Shown here: positions 58,532 through 64,000 of the stretch, in pieces | How positions within the stretch are numbered: position 1 is the first letter of the stretch | Layout of the letters: every line of letters starts with the position of its first letter | Assembly: GCF_002795265.1 (NCBI RefSeq) | Contig: NZ_CP024870.1 | Coordinates: 1,364,001 to 1,428,000, forward strand | Length of the DNA stretch: 64,000 bases | Source: Spiroplasma clarkii | GTDB taxonomy: Bacteria > Bacillota_I > Bacilli_A > Mycoplasmatales > Mycoplasmataceae | Direction of reading: 5' to 3' | Translations under genes and position numbers: made by a program | Notes under the pieces: generated by a model | Database searches by the model: none | What the model saw: only the letters and a program-made list of their open reading frames with translations | What the model was told of the DNA's origin: nothing

Positions 58532-59468
58532 TTAGTTGATCCTCTTGTGCACGTAAATATTTTTTAAGTTCCTCTTTATTTTCCATAGTTTTAAATTTGG
58601 CTTGTAAATATTTTTTACTACGATGCATAATTCTTCTTAACTGTCTTTTTTTAGTTTTAGTGTGTTTAATATAAATAATACTTAAAATTATTATTCCCAA
58701 AACCAACACAAGTAGTAAAGAAACTACATATGGGATCCAGGCATTTTCATGATAACCTAAGTCTACTGCTGAACCATCTTGATTGACAATAATGAAATTT
58801 TTAGAATTCATCCATCCAGCACAAATAATATTTATTGAATAGCGATAAAAAATAAAGTAACTAGCAATTAATGTTAACTTGTGATCTGCAATTAAGTAAA
58901 ATGGAATCACTAGGCCAAGTAGGTAAACACCAGTAAAGTAATGGAATTCCATTAAAGCTTCATTTAATTCTGGGTTTTTGAAAATTAAATTTAAGCACAA
59001 AGCAAATAAATTTGCAGTAAATAAAATTAGAAAATAAGCATAAATTACCATCCCCCAATTTATATTTGAGATTATGTAAATACTGCGCGAAAACAAAGTG
59101 GCATAACCAACAACTGCAGCCACATTAATCAAATTGATTGTGTGGTTGAATAAAAATAGTGACAAATATACTTGTAATCTTTGACGAAAACTATTGATTG
59201 ATTCTAATTTAATAATTTGATTAACATTAGTAATATTTTTTGATAAGTTGTTCATTCCAGTTCTGACAGTAACAACCCCAACACAAGATCCTAAAATATA
59301 ATTATCATATAAAAAACCATTTTCACTTCTAATTAACATCCAAATCGACAAAGTAATAACAATCAAAATGGTTCCGGAAAACAAATTTAAAATGTCTTTT
59401 CAATAATTGTTTCACTGGATTTTAAAAAGATGAGTGAAAATTTTTTGGTTATTTAATGTCAGCATCAT
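58521..59468 (-). CDS. ABC-associated membrane protein (first permease)
   Basis: Predicted 315-residue protein with six to seven hydrophobic segments and a basic tail (RRIMHRSKKYLQAKFKTMENKEELKKYLRAQEDQL). The start is ATGATG at 59468/59465; no good ribosome site, but the end of the out-of-frame ATPase tail (59449) overlaps this start, fitting coupled translation. Its own end overlaps the next gene. Function unknown; the pair is inferred to form a transporter with the ATPase. Confidence 0.7.
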
Positions 59469-59652
59469 TTATCAATCCCATCTTAATTTTTTCTAATTCC
59501 CTTTTGATAATTTGTTTTTTAATATTTTTAAGTTCTCTATCTTTTTTATAATCATAAATTTTAATAATGCCTTCACCAAGTTTAATTCTGTCTCATTTGA
59601 AATGCTTTTTAAAATCATTCTTTAGAAAGTCAATATATTCAGTTCAAACTCA
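59449..59652 (-). pseudogene. Displaced C-terminal reading frame of the ABC ATPase
   Basis: After codons reading SEFE the ATPase frame meets TAA at 59622. A shifted frame, open from 59652 to TAA at 59449, encodes EYIDFLKNDFKKHFKWDRIK and then a lysine/glutamate-rich helix ending MGLINDADIK. Adding one base after the CT near 59641 would join both as SEFEL-EYIDFL. The charged, lysine-rich composition matches the upstream part. Cause: one-base deletion, programmed -1 frameshift or sequencing error; no canonical slippery heptamer is present. Confidence 0.65.
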
Positions 59653-60689
59653 CTATAAATTTGAGCAATATTTTCATGCAAATGTAAGTGCTGCGACATC
59701 TCTTTGTCATAATTAAGAATTTTTTTAACTTCATAACGAATATTCTTAACAAGTTTTTTTGAAATATTAGGCTCATTGCCAATTGAGGTTAATAATTTTT
59801 TAATATTACCTGAGTGAAAGATGATGTTTTTAAAGGCAATCTTATCAACGTCACTCTTATTAATTTTCTCATTGGTTTCTAATTCCTTTAAGATGCTTTT
59901 TTCAATCTTTAGAATCTTCTTTTCTCTTTCTAAAAATTCTTTCAACAAAACTTCAAGTTCATTGTGTTGACGTTTTAAAGTGGGTTCATTTAAACTTGCC
60001 ATAAATTTTAACTGGTAGGTATTAAAATCAAAATCTATCATATCTTTAATGTAAAAATCCTCAACAATATTTTTACTATCCAAACTGATAATCCGATTGC
60101 AAAGTTCTTTGACAATCATTTCATCAGCTGATAAAAATATTAGGAGAGCATTATTTTCTGCTTGATATTTTTTTAAAAAATTAATAATTTTGATTTTCTC
60201 ATCTAACCCATGTGTTGAAGAAATTGCATCAACAATTAAAACCTTGGGACGTCGTAAAACTGCTAAAAACATTGAGATAATTTGGTGTCAAACATAACTG
60301 CATGATGAAATTTGTCTATTTCAAATTTCTGCTAAGTTAAAAGTCTCAATCAAATTATTGTATCATTCATCATCAATCACATTGTGAATGTACTTGAAAA
60401 GTTTAACAATATCCTTAGTTTTAAAACCATTTGGTCAGCTATTATGCCTAAATTGATATCCAATTTGTTTATGGATATCTTTAATATCAAAATTATACTG
60501 CACGTAACCACTACTTGGTAAGAGCTCATTTGTGATTAACTTAGCAATTGTGGTTTTCCCAGATCCATGAGGTCCAACTAAAGCTAGACAGTCATTTTCA
60601 TATAATTTTAAATTTAGATTAGCTAATTGCAGATTTTTCTTATTATAAACTCCAATATCAGTTATTTTTACAACAAGTTTTTTAGACAT
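59622..60689 (-). CDS. Degenerate ABC ATP-binding protein, truncated by a frameshift
   Basis: Predicted 355 residues in the intact frame. Walker A GPHGSGKTT is good, Q-loop GYQFRH is present, but the signature is ISSCS instead of LSGGQ, and Walker B reads VLIVDAIS, with Ala where the catalytic Glu should be. After about residue 230 a long charged helical tail follows, cut by a stop at 59622; the natural tail probably continues in another frame to 59449. It starts eight bases inside the end of eda. A regulatory or inactive ATPase is plausible; also a decaying gene. Confidence 0.75.
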
Positions 60690-61314
60690 CTTTTACTTTG
60701 TTGACATATTGCTTGGCAATTGCCACAATTTCTTCATAACTTGCTTTAATTGGAGCACCACCAAGATCTGCAGTTACTCCTGCAGCAATACAACCAGCTT
60801 TTAAGTAGTCATTAATGTTGCTTAAATCAATTCCTCCAGTAGCTATAAATTTAAATTCAGGATGTGGGTTATGAATAATTTTGATGTAGTCAGTTGGCAT
60901 TGCAGTTGCTGGAAAGAATTTAATTAAATCAGCTCCAGCCTTTCATAAACTATACATTTCTGTTGGGGTAATTGCCCCAGCAATGCACAAAACATTTTTT
61001 GCTCTTGCTCATTTTACTAGTTCAACACTAGCAATTGGTGAAACCAAGTACTGAGCTCCAGCCATTAACGAGACTTCGGCTTGATCTGTGTTTAAGACTG
61101 TTCCTGCACCAATGAAAAGTTCAGGAAAATCTCGACGAGTTTTTGTAATTAACTCCAAGGCATTAGGAATAGTTAAAGTAATTTCAATAAACTTAATGCC
61201 TGCTTCATGACTGGCTTTGATAATTTTATATGCATGATCAAAGTCATTTGTTCTTACAATTGTTGATAATTTGGCTGCTTCTAAGGCAGCAATATGGTTT
61301 TTAATTTGACTCAT
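60682..61314 (-). CDS. eda: 2-dehydro-3-deoxy-6-phosphogluconate aldolase
   Basis: 210-residue class I aldolase splitting KDPG (or KHG) into pyruvate and glyceraldehyde 3-phosphate (or glyoxylate). Schiff-base lysine in LIKFFPA, catalytic Glu region FIEITLTIPNA, GAGTVLN and the phosphate-binding IATGGID. Family length. Divergent from citG with 54 bp between them. Feeds pyruvate into the same pool as the citrate genes and AlsS. Its stop overlaps the start of the ABC ATPase. Confidence 0.94.
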
Positions 61315-61346
61315 TTGTTGATTACCTTTCTGTTATATAATTATTT

Positions 61347-61352
61347 TATAAT
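61347..61352 (+). promoter_or_regulatory. Probable -10 of citG
   Basis: TATAAT 16 bp before the citG ATG; no strong -35 is seen in the short divergent spacer shared with eda. Confidence 0.4.
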
Positions 61353-61368
61353 AAATTGTGGGGTTCAG

Positions 61369-62154
61369 ATGAAAAATAAAATAAGTAAACAATTTTTAAA
61401 AGCTATTAAAACAGAATTTAGTTTTTATCCTTCATTAGGCTTAGTTTCTAAAAAGAATTCAGGTTCTCATCAAGATATGAACTATCATACCTATTTAAAG
61501 AGCTTTAAAGTTTTCAAACCCTATTTTTTAGAAATTGATTATAATTTTACTCAAATTAAATCATTTGATGACTTAAAAACAATTGGTTATAAGTATGAGC
61601 AATTAATGTTTAACCTTACCAAAAACATCAATACCCACAAGGGTTTAATTTTTTGTGCTGGAATTTTCTATTATTGCTTTAAATTGCACCAAGCTACAGG
61701 CCAAGACTTACAAAGTATCATTATAAATTTTTGCAAACCATTAAGAAATATGCACAGACCTGCCTCAAAATCGATGTCTCAATGTAAAATTTACAGTTTA
61801 AAGCATGCAATTGATTATGCCCTAACAGGTTATGAGATTGTTTTTGAGGGCTATAAAGTCTATAAAGCTATTGCCCAACTTGATTTATCAACCAATCTAA
61901 AATATTTTACAATGCTGATTTGATTAACTCTTCATTTAGATGACTCAACTTTGATAAACAAAATCGGTTATCAAGAATGATTAAAAGTAAAACAAAATTA
62001 TGAAAAAGTCTTCTCTGATTTATTAGAGCAAAAGCTAACTTGGGCTCAAATCATTAAAATCAACAACGAAGCTATCAGACAAAATATTTCACCTGGTGGT
62101 TGTGCTGATATACTTGTTCTAATTTTGTTTTTAGATAACATTAATTATTCTTAA
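61369..62154 (+). CDS. citG: Triphosphoribosyl-dephospho-CoA synthase
   Basis: 261-residue enzyme making the prosthetic-group precursor of citrate lyase from ATP and dephospho-CoA. Conserved N-terminal block PSLGLVSKKNSGSHQDM, the NTHKGLIF motif, and SPGGCADIL at the C-terminus match CitG. ATG 61369 chosen: GGGG seven bases before; upstream frame is not coding-like. Final residues overlap, tail to tail, the last 14 bases of citC. The citrate lyase subunit genes are not in the window. Confidence 0.92.
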
Positions 62155-62776
62155 AGATTAATTCAGGATGAGCAATTGCTCTTTGATGATATTTTTGGTC
62201 ACAAATTATTTTGTAGGTCTTGGTTGAAACTAAATTCTTCAAGCTTTCAAAATAATTTTCATAAATTAGCTTTCGAACCAATGAAGCACTGGTTGCTTTT
62301 TTTGCTTCCGCTAATCTTGAAATTTGTTTTAACGCTAAACCATGTTCTTCTAAAACTTTATGTAAAGTTTCATTGTATAATTTTGTAGTTTCTGAAAAAG
62401 GTTCATCACCAACATAGCGAGTGATGTTTTTTTTACCTTCTAGTAAATCACAAAATAAATTTGCATCTAAGTTTGATTGCTCTTTAATTGCTTGCAAGTT
62501 AGACTGTAAAAAATAACTTGGGAAAAAGTTTTTAGAAATCAAGTACTCTGTACCTGGCAATAAAGTAACATTTTCAAATTCATTAATATTTGCCTTAATT
62601 ATTTTGGTTCTTTCTGCATATGTAAAGAAAGAATTATCTTCTGCAACAGGAATTAAATAGACATGTTCATTTTCACTAGCTGCAGTTTTAATTAAGTAAA
62701 GATGTCCCAAAGTTAAAGGATTTGCATTTAAAACTATAAAAGCAGTTTTGTCTTTATACTCTAAACTTTGGATCAT
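62141..62776 (-). CDS. citC: Citrate lyase ligase, nucleotidyltransferase part (split gene)
   Basis: 211 residues holding the adenylate-forming domain of [citrate lyase] ligase, which acetylates the lyase acyl-carrier subunit. Begins MIQSLEYKDKTAF, then NANPLTLGH (family NANPFTxGH nucleotide-binding motif), VAEDNSFFTYAERT and SASLVRKLI. Together with the GNAT part (139 aa) the sum is 350, equal to a normal CitC. The join would be through an A8 tract (see 62754-63173). May be translated separately from ATG 62776, or by slippage. Confidence 0.85.
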   Translation of the reverse strand: MIQSLEYKDKTAFIVLNANPLTLGHLYLIKTAASENEHVYLIPVAEDNSFFTYAERTKIIKANINEFENVTLLPGTEYLISKNFFPSYFLQSNLQAIKEQSNLDANLFCDLLEGKKNITRYVGDEPFSETTKLYNETLHKVLEEHGLALKQISRLAEAKKATSASLVRKLIYENYFESLKNLVSTKTYKIICDQKYHQRAIAHPELIFKNN

Positions 62777-63173
62777 TTTTTTTATAATCTAAGTAGGTTT
62801 GGTTTTTTAATGCTAGAAAAACTATTACATCATTCTCATAAATTTTTTTAAAGTTTAAACTTGTAAAAATTTGTTTATTAATAAATTTTGTAATTACAAA
62901 AGCATTATCATAACCATTTGTAAAAATTTCTTTTACCATCATTGTGATTAAGGAATTTGTTAAATTCATACCACTATATTCTTCACCAATGGCAATATTT
63001 TTAATTAAGTTATTTAACTTGCTGCAAACTCCCACAATTTCATTTTCAATGGTAGCAATAATTGTAGTGTCAACATCAGTATAATTTAAATCAAATTGAT
63101 TTAAAAAATCAGTTACTTGAATTTTTCTTTTTGCATTATTTAAATCCAGTTTTTCAAATTGAACTTGATCCAT
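62754..63173 (-). CDS. citC: Citrate lyase ligase, N-terminal GNAT part (split gene)
   Basis: 139 residues corresponding to the GNAT-like N-terminal domain of CitC, ending NQTYLDYKKNDPKFRV by reading beyond an A8 run. If the run were A7, the frame would continue as YKK-MIQSLEYKD into the nucleotidyltransferase domain, giving one protein of normal size. Overlaps the second ORF by 23 bases. The start overlaps the stop of the preceding fusion gene as TAATG. Confidence 0.85.
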   Translation of the reverse strand: MDQVQFEKLDLNNAKRKIQVTDFLNQFDLNYTDVDTTIIATIENEIVGVCSKLNNLIKNIAIGEEYSGMNLTNSLITMMVKEIFTNGYDNAFVITKFINKQIFTSLNFKKIYENDVIVFLALKNQTYLDYKKNDPKFRV

Positions 63174-64000
63174 TAAAGATTAATGATAATTTCCTTTAAC
63201 TTAGCAAAATAAACTTGCAATGTTTCTAAAAAATTATTCCTGTCTTTATTCATAATGCATTCACAAATTTTCAAATGATATTGACCCATATTAAAACTCC
63301 CATCAATAATTTTTAAATCTATTTGATAATAGATGTGACTAAAAATTATCTCTAAATTTCTAAATAGATTTTTTGTATATTTTTTATTTGATAAAGCAAA
63401 AACCAAAACATAAAACTTTTTATTTCAGGTTTTCACTAAGTCAACATTTGCCTTATCAATTTTTTTTAATTTACTATGAATGGTTTTTATAATATAAAAA
63501 CCGCTGTTGTCAAGGTTTTCAAAAACATCCAAGAAGAGCATTTGCTTAATCTGAATTCTCAAGTCAGTAATTTCAATAACTTCTGCTTTGGAAAGCTCTT
63601 TGATTTCAGCACCCATTGATTTTTTTAAATTAATTACACCGTACTCACTAAGTTCTTTAAGAACTTCACGAATTTTAGTGCGAGAAACTCCATACTTTTC
63701 TGAGAGTTCTATTTCTTTCAAACGATCTCCTGGTTGTAAATCTCCTTGACTAATTTCTTTAACAATATCTTCTAAAATATATTTATGAGGTAAGACAAAT
63801 TTGACATCCTCATTTAATTTTTGTTCTGTAAAATCTAGTAACTCTTCATAAGAATGAGTTTGTTTGTAAGCACAAACTTTTGCAGGTTGTTCACACAAAA
63901 AACATTTTCTGGGGAACTCTGCTAAATCTTGACGAGATAGTTTGTCAAAAATACTTCTGTAAACATCAATATCTATTAAAACACTTTTATCTCCAATTAG
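63173..64000 (-). CDS. CitX-GntR fusion: apo-citrate lyase transferase joined to a transcription regulator
   Basis: Open from the right edge of the window to TAA 63173, about 275 codons. The first part (63998 to about 63815) matches the C-terminal half of CitX: LIDIDVYRSIFDKLSR, then PRKCFLCEQPAKVCAYKQTH, the conserved CitX Cys-rich block. It continues without stop, and without any ATG, GTG or TTG codon at the junction, into a GntR winged helix (about 63790-63600: LEDIVKEISQGDLQPGDRLK, YGVSRTKIREVL) and an FCD-like helical effector domain. CitX attaches the prosthetic group to the lyase carrier subunit; GntR proteins such as CitO control citrate operons. Fusion seems genuine, as the only in-frame Met after the junction is past the recognition helix. 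Confidence 0.88.

Overview
The window comes from an AT-rich mollicute. UGA must be read as tryptophan almost everywhere: the thioredoxin active site WCGPC, for example, uses it, and nearly every long gene is broken unless UGA is sense. Short M-K-K-L-L lipoprotein signal peptides with a lipobox cysteine, a compact tRNA set, gatCAB next to ligA, and acetoin and citrate-lyase maturation genes point to the Entomoplasma/Mesoplasma/Spiroplasma group. This placement is an inference from gene content. Almost all genes lie on the minus strand, so operons read from right to left. Coordinates below are for genes re-assembled with UGA as Trp.

Left end (1-4.1 kb): a truncated MgtA-type Mg2+ P-type ATPase behind a structured leader, a MATE-family exporter, and tRNA-Ile(GAT).

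Surface-protein region (4.1-26.4 kb): a 22-kb run of three modules, each headed by a small four-helix membrane protein of one paralogous family. Module A (26353 to 16927) is small membrane protein, two paralogous Ig-like lipoproteins, a giant FtsX permease and a lipoprotein. Module B (16811 to 13926) is small membrane protein plus lipoprotein. Module C (13761 to 4119) is small membrane protein, an anchored repeat protein, a second giant FtsX permease and a lipoprotein. No ATPase lies in the run. A plus-strand DUF2130 coiled-coil protein follows.

27.9-40.8 kb: two tRNA clusters (9 and 6 tRNAs) plus tRNA-Cys; a polyamine transport operon potA-potB-potCD, whose last gene joins permease, coiled coil and binding protein, behind a leader with a small uORF; two HAD phosphatases; thioredoxin; and a divergent ktrB/ktrA potassium pair sharing a palindromic promoter.

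40.8-54.8 kb: a lipoprotein, an ABC exporter pair, then the chain CPBP protease, RluA-type pseudouridine synthase, MOP-like flippase, multipass protein, ligA, gatC, gatA, gatB.

54.9-64 kb, pyruvate and citrate metabolism: alsS-budA (pyruvate to acetoin); eda (KDPG aldolase) overlapping a degenerate, frameshifted ABC ATPase and two membrane proteins; citG; and an operon entering from the right edge with a CitX-GntR fusion and a CitC gene split at an A8 tract. Citrate lyase yields oxaloacetate and then pyruvate, which AlsS/BudA can drain to acetoin, so the block is metabolically coherent. The most notable observations are the CitX-GntR fusion, the modular permease/lipoprotein array, the two frameshifts and the leader elements of mgtA and potA.
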